Source: Streptomyces sp. NBC_00691
Lineage (GTDB): Bacteria; Actinomycetota; Actinomycetes; Streptomycetales; Streptomycetaceae
Assembly (NCBI RefSeq): GCF_036226665.1
Contig: NZ_CP109007.1
Coordinates: 7,316,001 to 7,380,000 of the forward strand
Length of the DNA: 64,000 nucleotides
Direction of reading: 5' to 3'
Below, piece after piece: positions 44,733 to 51,457 of this stretch (position 1 is its first letter; each line of letters begins with the position of its first letter). Both the position numbers and the translations under genes were made by a program. The notes beneath the pieces are model-generated. The model saw only the letters and a program-made list of their open reading frames with translations, was not told the origin of the DNA and did no database searches.

Positions 44733-44882
44733 TCAATGGGCGGCGGCGCCGCTCTCGGCGTGACGGGCGGCGATCTCGTACGGCGACTGGTCGTCGGAGT
44801 CGCGGTCGGAGGCGGGGAAGCCGCCTCTGGCCGCCTCTCGTCGCGCCTGCTCCATCAACTGGTGGAACTCCTCCTCGGTCAT
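44733..44882 (-). CDS. Small acidic/basic protein of 49 residues
   Basis: Read directly from the sequence: ATG at 44882, stop TGA at 44735-44733. It begins MTEEEFHQLMEQARREAARG and ends QSPYEIAARHAESGAAAH. The leader GGGAGGTGAGGCAG provides a good ribosome-binding site. One helical, highly charged chain with no signal or membrane segment. Coding bias (third positions G or C) is typical. Convergent with the AmaP-like gene. I do not recognise a named family; the DRDSDDQSPYEIAARH pattern looks conserved-protein-like rather than random. Confidence 0.7.
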   Translation of the reverse strand: MTEEEFHQLMEQARREAARGGFPASDRDSDDQSPYEIAARHAESGAAAH

Positions 44883-45189
44883 CTGCCTCACCTCCCGGCC
44901 GTTCGCTCGCCGCGGTCCTCACTCTGTATTCGTCGCCGCCACCGCAACGGATGGGATTCCGTGACATTCCCTGCGACCGGCCGGCCGGCGCCCTGGTCAG
45001 GGCGCCCCCCTCGTGGTGCGGCGGCTCCGGCACGGGCGCGTGCCTGGATGGCGGTGGGCGGCAGGCCGTGCATCGAATGCACTACCTCAAGTCGCGTGCG
45101 TCACGTGGCGGACTGACGGTGGGCCATGTCGCCGCGTACGAGAAGCCGACAGACAGTCAGCCGACGCGGGCGACGAAAGGAAGTCTTCG
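44883..45189. other. Divergent intergenic region between the 49-residue gene and the repeat protein gene
   Basis: 307 bases. On the minus strand GGAAT (44970-44966), then 17 bases, then GTT (44948-44946), about 60 bases upstream of the small gene, resemble the SigR-type promoter (GGAAT-N18-GTT), one base short. The repeat-protein gene has an AAAGGAAG site at its start. Nothing else is clear. Confidence 0.35.
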
Positions 45190-45870
45190 ATGCGCTCTGC
45201 CCGCATTCTCCTCGCTGCGACCGCCGCCGCCGGCGCCCTGACGATCGCCGCGCCCAGTGCCTACGCCAGCACCGCAGGCGACTGGGACAAGGACGACTCC
45301 TCCCACAGCCAGGAGCGCGACCACGAGAAGGGTGGTCACGAGAAGGGTGACCACGAGAAGCCGAAGGGTGGCATGCACACCGGTTCGGGTGCGCTGTCCC
45401 TGGTGGGCGGTGACGACTGGTCGAAGGGTGACCAGGAGAAGGGTGACCACGAGAAGGGTGGTCACGAGAAGGGTGACCACGAGAAGCCGAAGGGCGGGAT
45501 GCACACCGGTTCGGGTGCGCTGTCCCTGGTGGGCGGTGACGACTGGTCGAAGGGTGACCACGAGAAGGGTGACCAGGAGAAGGGTGGTCACGAGAAGGGT
45601 GACCACGAGAAGCCGAAGGGCGGGATGCACACCGGTTCGGGTGCGCTGTCCCTCGTGAACGCCGACGACTGGTCGAAGGGCGACCAGGAGAAGGAGAAGG
45701 ACAAGGGTAAGGAGGAGGGCTACAAGGCGGAGAAGCCGAAGGGCGGCATGCACACCGGTGGTGGCGGGCTCGCCGGCACCAGCATGAACGTGACGGGCGC
45801 CCTGGTGCTGGCCGGAGGGCTGGCCGCGGTCGCCGTCATGCGCCGCAGGAAGGCCGGCGGCACCGCCTGA
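45190..45870 (+). CDS. Secreted repeat protein with sortase-like GGLAGTS tail
   Basis: 226 residues. Signal peptide 1-27 (ILLAATAAAGALTIAAPSAYA). The body consists of three 41-42-residue repeats (57-98, 99-140, 141-181) made of a HEKGD/HEKGG charged part, KPKGGMHTGSGALSLV and a GDDWSKGD part; it is very hydrophilic. A fourth, partial copy, KPKGGMHTGGGGLAGTS at 182-198, runs into a membrane helix (about 201-217) and the tail MRRRKAGGTA. No LPXTG. Probably displayed on the surface by the sortase encoded 90 bases downstream (inferred). ATG 45190 with AAAGGAAG. Confidence 0.85.
   Translation: MRSARILLAATAAAGALTIAAPSAYASTAGDWDKDDSSHSQERDHEKGGHEKGDHEKPKGGMHTGSGALSLVGGDDWSKGDQEKGDHEKGGHEKGDHEKPKGGMHTGSGALSLVGGDDWSKGDHEKGDQEKGGHEKGDHEKPKGGMHTGSGALSLVNADDWSKGDQEKEKDKGKEEGYKAEKPKGGMHTGGGGLAGTSMNVTGALVLAGGLAAVAVMRRRKAGGTA
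45358..45732 (+). repeat. 126-bp in-frame tandem repeat, three units
   Basis: Units at 45358-45483, 45484-45609 and 45610-45732 (126, 126 and 123 bp), differing at few bases, followed by a partial unit. Smaller 9-15 bp repeats of GGTGACCACGAGAAG type occur inside each. The copy number probably varies between strains. Confidence 0.92.
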
Positions 45871-45882
45871 CCCTCCTCCGAC

Positions 45883-45911
45883 GCGGGGGCCCGCCACGGC
45901 TGGGCCCCCGC
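45883..45911 (+). terminator. Terminator after the repeat protein gene
   Basis: 10-bp arms GCGGGGGCCC (45883-45892) and GGGCCCCCGC (45902-45911), loop of 9 bases, 13 bases past the stop. The sortase gene lies 49 bases further, so it is either read through this hairpin or has its own promoter. Confidence 0.8.
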
Positions 45912-45959
45912 ATCCGATCCCTCCTGGCTTCCCCCTCGCTTCCGAAAGGTCCCCCTCAG

Positions 45960-46685
45960 GTGACGACCCGACCCGACCCCGTGAGTACGGGAACACCACG
46001 ACGCGCCGCACGATGGGCCGTCCGGGGCGTGTTCTGGGCCGTGGCTCTGGCCGTGCTTCTGTACGCCTTCGGCTCGAGGCTGTTCACGCCGGACGCGACC
46101 GCTCCGATCACGCCCACAGGGCCTTCGGTGACGCAGCAGGCTCCGGCGGCCGCGCCTCAGCCCGCTCGGCCGGACGCTTCCGCCTCGTCGGAACCGGACG
46201 TGACCTCGCCGGGCGTTCCGGTCATGCCACGCTCGGCGCCCGTCCGGCTGCGGATTCCGAAGATCGCCGTGGACGCTCCCTTCACCGGACTCAAGATCGG
46301 TCCTTCCGGCGCTCTGGACCCGCCTCCCGCGGACGACACGAATCTGGTCGGCTGGCAGAGTTCCGGGATCTCCCCTGGTCAGCGGGGTACGGCGATCATC
46401 GCCGGTCACCTTGACACCGCGACCGCCCCGGCGGTCTTCGCGCGCCTGTCCGAACTCTCGCCCGGTGACCGCTTCGAGGTCGATCGTGTCGACGGGACCA
46501 CCGCCGTCTTCCTGATCGACTCCGTGGAGAACTTCCACAAGAACGACTTCCCGGACCAGCGCGTGTACGACGACACTCCCGACGCCTTGGTCCGGCTCAT
46601 CACCTGCGCCGGCGCGTACGACCGCTCGGCACGCGACTACGCGGAGAACCTGGTGGTCTTCGCCCACCTCGACCACGCTGCCTGA
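45960..46685 (+). CDS. Class F sortase (second locus)
   Basis: 241 residues. Basic N-terminus, membrane helix about 22-39 (VRGVFWAVALAVLLYAFGSRLF), Pro/Ala/Ser linker, catalytic barrel from about 94 (PVRLRIPKIAVDAPFTGLKIG). Active-site His150 (IIAGHLDT), Cys216 (RLITCAGAYDRSARDYAENLVVFA) and probably Arg225. About the same length and motif set as the sortase at 11135-11794. GTG 45960 with a GAAAGG leader. Directly downstream of a secreted protein with a GGLAGTS tail, its candidate substrate. Confidence 0.92.
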   Translation: MTTRPDPVSTGTPRRAARWAVRGVFWAVALAVLLYAFGSRLFTPDATAPITPTGPSVTQQAPAAAPQPARPDASASSEPDVTSPGVPVMPRSAPVRLRIPKIAVDAPFTGLKIGPSGALDPPPADDTNLVGWQSSGISPGQRGTAIIAGHLDTATAPAVFARLSELSPGDRFEVDRVDGTTAVFLIDSVENFHKNDFPDQRVYDDTPDALVRLITCAGAYDRSARDYAENLVVFAHLDHAA

Positions 46686-46751
46686 CAGCGCGGTCCCGTC
46701 CCGCCGGACGAGTCGGGCCCGCTCCGGGCCGCGCCCAGGACTTCGCTCCGG

Positions 46752-47333
46752 TCAGCGGCGCACCCGATAGCGCAGGTGCAGCACCCGGTTGCCCTGAATC
46801 GCGGTGTCGGGACCCTCCAGCAGGTGCTGCGCGCGGACCGACCCGAAGTAGCGCCTGCCCGAGCCGAACACGACGGGTACGACGTCCATGCGTACCTCGT
46901 CGATCAGGCCCGCCGCGAGCACCTGGCCGCCGACGTCGCCGGCGGCGACCTCGACGATGCGGTCACCCGCGAGCTCCTGTGCCGTGGCCACGGCTGCCTC
47001 GATGCCGTCGACGAAGTGGAACGGCGCCTCGGGGTCCCATCCTTCGGGCTGCGGCCGGTGGGTCACGACGACCACGTGGTCGACGCCGCCCGGAGGCTTC
47101 CCGTCCCAGCCGTCCGTCATGTCGAAGACACGGCGGCCGACGACCGTCGCCCCGATCCGGTCCCAGTACGACCGGGTGTAGTCGTAGGACGGCTGCGACA
47201 CCTTCAGGACGCCGCTCTCGTCCAACGGCACGTCACCGCTCGACAACCAGTCGAACAGCGGTCCCGGCTGGTCGTTCTCGTCCGCGATGAAGCCGTCCAC
47301 CGACACCGAGCTGTACATGACCACCTTGCCCAC
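46752..47333 (-). CDS. RibD C-terminal/dihydrofolate-reductase-like protein
   Basis: 193 residues of the RibD_C/DHFR-like fold: KVVMYSSVSVDGFIADENDQPGPLFDWL at the start, YWDRIGATVVGRRVFDMTDGWDGKPPGG and VEVAAGDVGGQVLAAGLIDEVRMDVVPVVFGSGRRYF. Such stand-alone proteins reduce unknown substrates with NADPH; they are not the housekeeping DHFR. GTG 47333 has GAGGAGAG upstream; the open frame to 47447 is unlikely to be used. Divergent from the HAD gene. Confidence 0.88.
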   Translation of the reverse strand: MGKVVMYSSVSVDGFIADENDQPGPLFDWLSSGDVPLDESGVLKVSQPSYDYTRSYWDRIGATVVGRRVFDMTDGWDGKPPGGVDHVVVVTHRPQPEGWDPEAPFHFVDGIEAAVATAQELAGDRIVEVAAGDVGGQVLAAGLIDEVRMDVVPVVFGSGRRYFGSVRAQHLLEGPDTAIQGNRVLHLRYRVRR

Positions 47334-47487
47334 GGGGCTCTCCTCTGCGTCGGGTGCCCTCGAACGGCGTGTCGTGAGCTTGTCGCTCCGCTGAGAAGGT
47401 AGCCGAGGTCCTCCGCCTCCCGGGCGAGGCGCACGGTGTCGCGCCACGTCCGGAGGGCGTCCTCGCCCGACCTTCTAGGCTGGGCGC

Positions 47488-47979
47488 GTGACAGCCGACA
47501 ACCAGCGGCCCCTGGCCGTCTTCGACCTCGACAACACGCTCGCCGCGACCGCCCACCGCCAGCGCTTCCTGGAGCAACGCCCCAAGGACTGGGACGCCTT
47601 CTTCGCCGCGGCGCCGGACGATCCGCCGCTGGACGAGGGGATCGCCCTGTGCCGTGAGGCGGCCGAGGAGTGCGACGTGGTCTATCTGACCGGGCGTCCG
47701 GAGCGCTGTCGCCGGGACACCCTGGCCTGGCTGGCCGCGCAGGGACTCCCGGAGGGGCCGGTCCACATGCGCCGCAACCGCGACTTCCGTCCGGCCCGGG
47801 TGACCAAGGTGGAGATCCTGCGGCGGCTGGGCGCCGACCGTGCGATCAGGATGCTCGTCGACGACGACATGCTGGTCTGCGACGCGGCCGAGGAGGCCGG
47901 CTTCCCCGTCGTACGCGCTCGGTGGGCTACCCCGTCCGAGGAGCTGAGGGACGCCCAGGAGAAGGAGGGCCGCACCTGA
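47488..47979 (+). CDS. HAD-superfamily phosphatase (polynucleotide-kinase-like)
   Basis: 163 residues. HAD motif I VFDLDNTLA (nucleophile Asp, acid-base Asp two residues on), motif II VVYLTGRPERCRRDTLAWL, Lys in RVTKVEILRRL and motif III MLVDDDMLVCDAAEEAG. The TGRPExxRxxTxxWL pattern is typical of the phosphatase domain of T4 polynucleotide kinase type. No kinase domain is present. GTG 47488 lacks a strong leader. The stop TGA overlaps the ATG of the GNAT gene (TGATG). Confidence 0.85.
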   Translation: MTADNQRPLAVFDLDNTLAATAHRQRFLEQRPKDWDAFFAAAPDDPPLDEGIALCREAAEECDVVYLTGRPERCRRDTLAWLAAQGLPEGPVHMRRNRDFRPARVTKVEILRRLGADRAIRMLVDDDMLVCDAAEEAGFPVVRARWATPSEELRDAQEKEGRT

Positions 47980-48548
47980 TGGGCACCGAGCGGAGCACCG
48001 CCGAGCGGCTCCCCGAGGAGGGGAGCACCGCCGAGCGCCTCCCCGCGGCACCCGCGGTGGACCGGCTGGAGGAGTACGACCGGTCCGAGATCTTCGGGGA
48101 CGCCGTCGACCCGTTCGGGGTGGACGCGTCGGGTCTGGTCTGGCTGCCGAAGGAGCACCACTTCGGGATCAGGGCGGCCGGGCGGCTCCTCGCCCACGCG
48201 GGGCTCCTGGTCCTCCCCCTCTCGGTCGGCGGCAGCCGGTTCGACGTCGTGGGCCTCGGCGGGGTCGCCGTCGCCCCGGACCGGCGGGGCCGCGGGCTCG
48301 CCGCGCGGGTGGTGGCCGGCGCCCTGGACCACGCGCGGACGCTGGGGCCCGAGTTCGCGCTGCTGTTCTGCCGCCCGGACGTCTCCGGCCTCTACGCCCG
48401 GCTCGGCTGGAGCGTGGTGGACGGCGCCGTGGAGGTGGAACAGCCCGACGGCCCGGCGACGATGCCGCTGCGGACGATGTGGTACCCGCTCCGGCGGGGG
48501 AGCCGGTGGCCCGAGGGGCCGGTCCGGCTGCATTCCCGTCCGATGTGA
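47979..48548 (+). CDS. GNAT N-acetyltransferase
   Basis: 189 residues. After a repetitive start (two copies of GSTAERLP-type residues), the GNAT fold appears: GLLVLPLSVGGSRFDVVGLGGVAVAPDRRGRGLAARVVAGALDHARTLG contains motif A with the acetyl-CoA pyrophosphate loop RRGRGLA; FALLFCRPDVSGLYARLGW is motif B. Substrate unknown. Translationally coupled to the HAD phosphatase gene upstream. The duplicated N-terminal STAERLPEEGSTAERLPA is unusual and may have arisen by slippage. Confidence 0.88.
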   Translation: MGTERSTAERLPEEGSTAERLPAAPAVDRLEEYDRSEIFGDAVDPFGVDASGLVWLPKEHHFGIRAAGRLLAHAGLLVLPLSVGGSRFDVVGLGGVAVAPDRRGRGLAARVVAGALDHARTLGPEFALLFCRPDVSGLYARLGWSVVDGAVEVEQPDGPATMPLRTMWYPLRRGSRWPEGPVRLHSRPM

Positions 48549-48656
48549 CGCGGCGGGACCACGGCCGCGCCGTGGGGGCGTGGTCCACCTCGACTCGCGG
48601 GGGTCTCCGGTTCCGTGCAGTGTGGATGGGAGTCGGAACGCGAAGGAGAGGCCGTC

Positions 48657-48872
48657 ATGGGAGATCACGTCTACCGCGTCACGGAGATCGTCGGGTCGTC
48701 CTCGGAGGGCGTCGACACCGCCATCCGGAACGGGATCACCCGCGCCTGCGACACGCTGCGCTCGGTCGACTGGTTCGAGGTCACGGAGATCCGCGGTCAC
48801 GTCGAGGACGGGCAGGTCGCCCACTTCCAGGTGGGCATGAAGGTCGGCTTCCGCCTGGAGGAGCCCAGCTAG
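48657..48872 (+). CDS. Dodecin, flavin-binding
   Basis: 71 residues: HVYRVTEIVGSSSEGVDTAIRNGITRACDTLRSVDWFEVTEIRGHVEDGQVAHFQVGMKVGFRLEE, a full dodecin. The Trp in VDWFEV stacks the flavin and the QVGMKVGFR strand closes the site; twelve subunits form a hollow sphere that stores riboflavin or FMN/FAD. ATG 48657 with GAAGGAGAGG. The in-frame codons from 48615 would add an unconserved leader. A terminator follows at 48931-48971. Confidence 0.95.
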   Translation: MGDHVYRVTEIVGSSSEGVDTAIRNGITRACDTLRSVDWFEVTEIRGHVEDGQVAHFQVGMKVGFRLEEPS

Positions 48873-48930
48873 CCATGTGCCGCGTTCGTTTTCCGTAGAG
48901 CTCACCACCGTCTCCCGGACGCGTGTGACG

Positions 48931-48971
48931 CGCCCCTCTCGCCGGCCCCAACGGGCCCCGCGAGAGGGGCG
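48931..48971 (+). terminator. Terminator downstream of dodecin
   Basis: 12-bp perfect arms CGCCCCTCTCGC (48931-48942) and GCGAGAGGGGCG (48960-48971); the loop contains a second small stem GGCCC/GGGCC. Confidence 0.88.
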
Positions 48972-49059
48972 TTCGGCGTGCGTGGCCGGTTCGGCGCGCC
49001 CGGTGGTGACCGCCGGGTAGCTACCGACGGTAACGGCACGGAGCGCACATTCGGGGTGT

Positions 49060-49093
49060 CAACGGGATGGTCAAGGACTTGACCATCCCGTTG
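49060..49093. promoter_or_regulatory. Near-perfect 34-bp palindrome in the SBP promoter
   Basis: 16-bp arms CAACGGGATGGTCAAG (49060-49075) and its exact complement (49078-49093) around 2 central bases. Its core TGGTC-N8-GACCA repeats the half-sites of the following operator. It covers the -35 box. Could be an operator for a dimeric regulator or a transcript hairpin. Confidence 0.75.
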
Positions 49094-49107
49094 GTCCAGA
49101 CCAGAAT
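49079..49107 (+). promoter_or_regulatory. Promoter of the solute-binding protein gene with a DasR-like operator in the spacer
   Basis: TTGACC (-35, 49079-49084), 17-base spacer, CAGAAT (-10, 49102-49107). The palindrome TGGTCCAGACCA (49092-49103) fills the spacer end and differs by one base from the DasR-element core TGGTCTAGACCA. A repressor bound here would block RNA polymerase. About 100 bases before the GTG start. Confidence 0.6.
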
Positions 49108-49207
49108 CCAGGCCACATACCCGCGCGAACACCCCGTTCGGTCCCCCCATGTCGGGTCAGCCCCCCATGCCGCACGACCCTGTGCTGAACCGCAGAAGGT
49201 GACCTAC

Positions 49208-50455
49208 GTGAAGAACCGCCATTTGGCCTGCCCCCTGGCAGCCGCCACCGCGCTCGCCCTCGCCGGCTGCGGGATGCTCCCGGGCGGCGGCGGGACGAAG
49301 ACCGTCAACGTCTGGCTCATGCGGGACAGCGTCAGCGAGGACTTCCTCAACCGCTTCACCGAGGCGTACGAGGACGAGCACGACGGCGTCGAACTCAAGG
49401 TCACCATCCAGGAGTGGACCGGCATCGGAAAGAAGGTCACCGAAGCCATCCAGGGCCCCGGCGGCCCCGACGTCATCGAGGTCGGCAACACCCAGGTCGC
49501 CCAGTACGCCGACACCGAGAAGCTCTTCGACCTCACCCTGGAGTCGGTCCGCGACCTCGGCAGCGAGGACTGGCTGCCCGGTCTCGCCGAGCCCGGCAGC
49601 ATCGGCGGATCCCAGTACGGCATCCCCTGGTACGCGGCGAACCGCATCGTCATCTACAACAAGGACCTGTTCGCCGACGCCGGCATCGACAAGCCGCCGG
49701 CCACGCGCGCCCAGTGGCTCACCGACACCGAGAAGCTCAACAGCAAGGGCTCCCAGGGCATCTATCTCGCGGGCCAGGACTGGTACACCCTCGCCGGATT
49801 CATCTGGGACGAGGGCGGCGAACTCGCCACCGACAAGGGCGGCGAGTGGACCGGCGCGCTCGAGAGCGCGGCTGCCCGGCGCGGCATGGCCTACTACAAG
49901 GAACTCCAGTCCCTCGGCTCCGGCCCCAAGGACGCCGACGAGCAGAACCCGCCGCAGGCCGACGTCTTCGCCAAGGGCGACGTGGCCCAGCTCATCGCCG
50001 CCCCCAGCGCCGTCGCCGCGATCCTCAAGGCCAACCCCGGTCTCAAGGACAAGCTCGGCTACTTCCCCATACCCGGTGCGAAGGCGGGCCAGCCCTGCGC
50101 CGTCTTCACCGGTGGCTCCGACCTGATCATCCCGGAGAACGCCCCCCAGCGCGGCGCCGCCCTCGACGTCGTCAAGGCGCTCGCCGGCGAGAAGTGGCAG
50201 ACCGACCTCGCCCGCACCATGGGCTACGTGCCCAACAAGAAGGGCCTCGCCTCCGTCGTCGCCGGCCAGGAGGCCACCGCCGTCATGGCCAGGGGCGCCG
50301 CCCGCGGCCGCGCCACCCCCAACTCGCCGCAGTGGGCCGATGTCGAGGCCGACAACCCCATCAAGCCCTACATGACGGCCGTCCTCCAGGGTGAGGACCC
50401 GCTGAAGGCCGCCAGGCTCGCCTCGGCCGAGATCACGGACACCCTCGCCGAATAG
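49208..50455 (+). CDS. DasA-like sugar ABC transporter solute-binding lipoprotein
   Basis: 415 residues. Lipoprotein signal with lipobox LAGC (Cys21). The mature part has the cluster-B sugar-binding pattern: TVNVWLMRDS, VTIQEWTGIGKKVTEAI, PDVIEVGNTQVAQYADT, YGIPWYAANRIVIYNKDLFADAGI, IYLAGQDWYTLAGFIWDEGGELA and KPYMTAVLQGEDP. From memory this follows S. coelicolor DasA (chitobiose/GlcNAc) closely. No permease genes are beside it, so it must work with a distant transporter. GTG 49208 has AGAAGG five to six bases upstream; GTG 49199 is the alternative. The DasR-like operator at 49091-49104 supports an amino-sugar role. Confidence 0.88.
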   Translation: MKNRHLACPLAAATALALAGCGMLPGGGGTKTVNVWLMRDSVSEDFLNRFTEAYEDEHDGVELKVTIQEWTGIGKKVTEAIQGPGGPDVIEVGNTQVAQYADTEKLFDLTLESVRDLGSEDWLPGLAEPGSIGGSQYGIPWYAANRIVIYNKDLFADAGIDKPPATRAQWLTDTEKLNSKGSQGIYLAGQDWYTLAGFIWDEGGELATDKGGEWTGALESAAARRGMAYYKELQSLGSGPKDADEQNPPQADVFAKGDVAQLIAAPSAVAAILKANPGLKDKLGYFPIPGAKAGQPCAVFTGGSDLIIPENAPQRGAALDVVKALAGEKWQTDLARTMGYVPNKKGLASVVAGQEATAVMARGAARGRATPNSPQWADVEADNPIKPYMTAVLQGEDPLKAARLASAEITDTLAE

Positions 50456-50593
50456 CATTCAGCGCCTCCACACCCGCGGGCCCCCGGACGGTCATGTCGA
50501 ATCCAGCCGGTCACGGAAGAAGTAAGGAGCCGGGCCACCGCTCACACGGTCCGGCGCCGCCCCTTCCCCTTCCGTACGCCGGAGGAGCCCGAC

Positions 50594-51457
50594 ATGGCCG
50601 CACCGACCCCCACGCTCGCCGTCCCCGCTCAGCCGCTCGCCGTACCCGCCCAGCCCCTCGTCGGGCAGCCCGCGTCCCGGGCCCACGTCGCGCAGACGGC
50701 GCCGCGGACCCCGGCCGAGGAGCCCACCCCCCGGTACCTCGTCGGACTCGCCCGTGACCAGGAGGACGTCCGCGCCGCCCAGCGGCTGCGCCACCAGGTC
50801 TTCGCCGGTGAACTCGGCGCCCAGCTCGACGGCCCGGAGCCCGGCCTCGACATCGACGCCTTCGACGCGTACTGCGACCACCTCCTCGTACGGGAGGAGA
50901 CCACCGGCGAGATCGTCGGCACCTACCGCATCCTTCCGCCCGACCGGGCCGCCGTCGCCGGGCGCCTCTACTCCGAGAGCGAGTTCGACCTCACCCGGCT
51001 CGCCCCGATCCGGCACGACCTGGTCGAGGTCGGGCGCTCCTGCGTCCACCCCGCCCACCGCAACGGGGCCGTCATCGCGCTCATCTGGGCCGGCCTCGCC
51101 CGCTACATGACGAACACCGGCCACAACTGGCTCGCCGGCTGCTGTTCCCTCCCGCTCGCCGACGGCGGCACCCTCGCCGCCGCCACCTGGGACACCGTCA
51201 AGGCCAAGCACCTCGCCCCGGAGGAGTACTGGGTCACCCCGCACAAGCTCTGGAGCCCCGAGGGCATCACCCGTCCCGAAGGCCGCACCGAGCTGCCGCC
51301 GCTGCTCCGCGGCTACCTCCGGCTCGGCGCCTGGGTCTGCGGCGCCCCCGCGCACGACCCCGACTTCGGCGTCGCCGACCTCTACGTCCTGCTCTCGCTG
51401 CGCCGGACCAACCCGCGCTACCTCAACCACTTCCTCTCGCTCGCCCCTGCGCGGTGA
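50594..51457 (+). CDS. olsB: Ornithine lipid N-acyltransferase OlsB-like (GNAT fold)
   Basis: 287 residues. A repetitive N-terminal tail (AVPAQPLAVPAQPL) precedes the PF13444 acyltransferase: YLVGLARDQEDVRAAQRLRHQVFAGELGAQLDGPEPGLDIDAFDAYCDHLLVRE, GRSCVHPAHRNGAVIALIWAGLARYM. OlsB transfers a 3-hydroxy fatty acid from ACP to ornithine to give lyso-ornithine lipid. The next gene is an OlsA-like O-acyltransferase starting in a GTGA overlap, the usual olsBA pair. Ornithine lipids are phosphorus-free membrane lipids. ATG 50594 is preceded by GCCGGAGGAGCCCGAC. Confidence 0.86.
   Translation: MAAPTPTLAVPAQPLAVPAQPLVGQPASRAHVAQTAPRTPAEEPTPRYLVGLARDQEDVRAAQRLRHQVFAGELGAQLDGPEPGLDIDAFDAYCDHLLVREETTGEIVGTYRILPPDRAAVAGRLYSESEFDLTRLAPIRHDLVEVGRSCVHPAHRNGAVIALIWAGLARYMTNTGHNWLAGCCSLPLADGGTLAAATWDTVKAKHLAPEEYWVTPHKLWSPEGITRPEGRTELPPLLRGYLRLGAWVCGAPAHDPDFGVADLYVLLSLRRTNPRYLNHFLSLAPAR

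Noticed and set aside
45358..45732. CRISPR-like regularly spaced repeats
   Set aside because: The units are contiguous, in frame and code repeated peptide; no unique spacers or cas genes.
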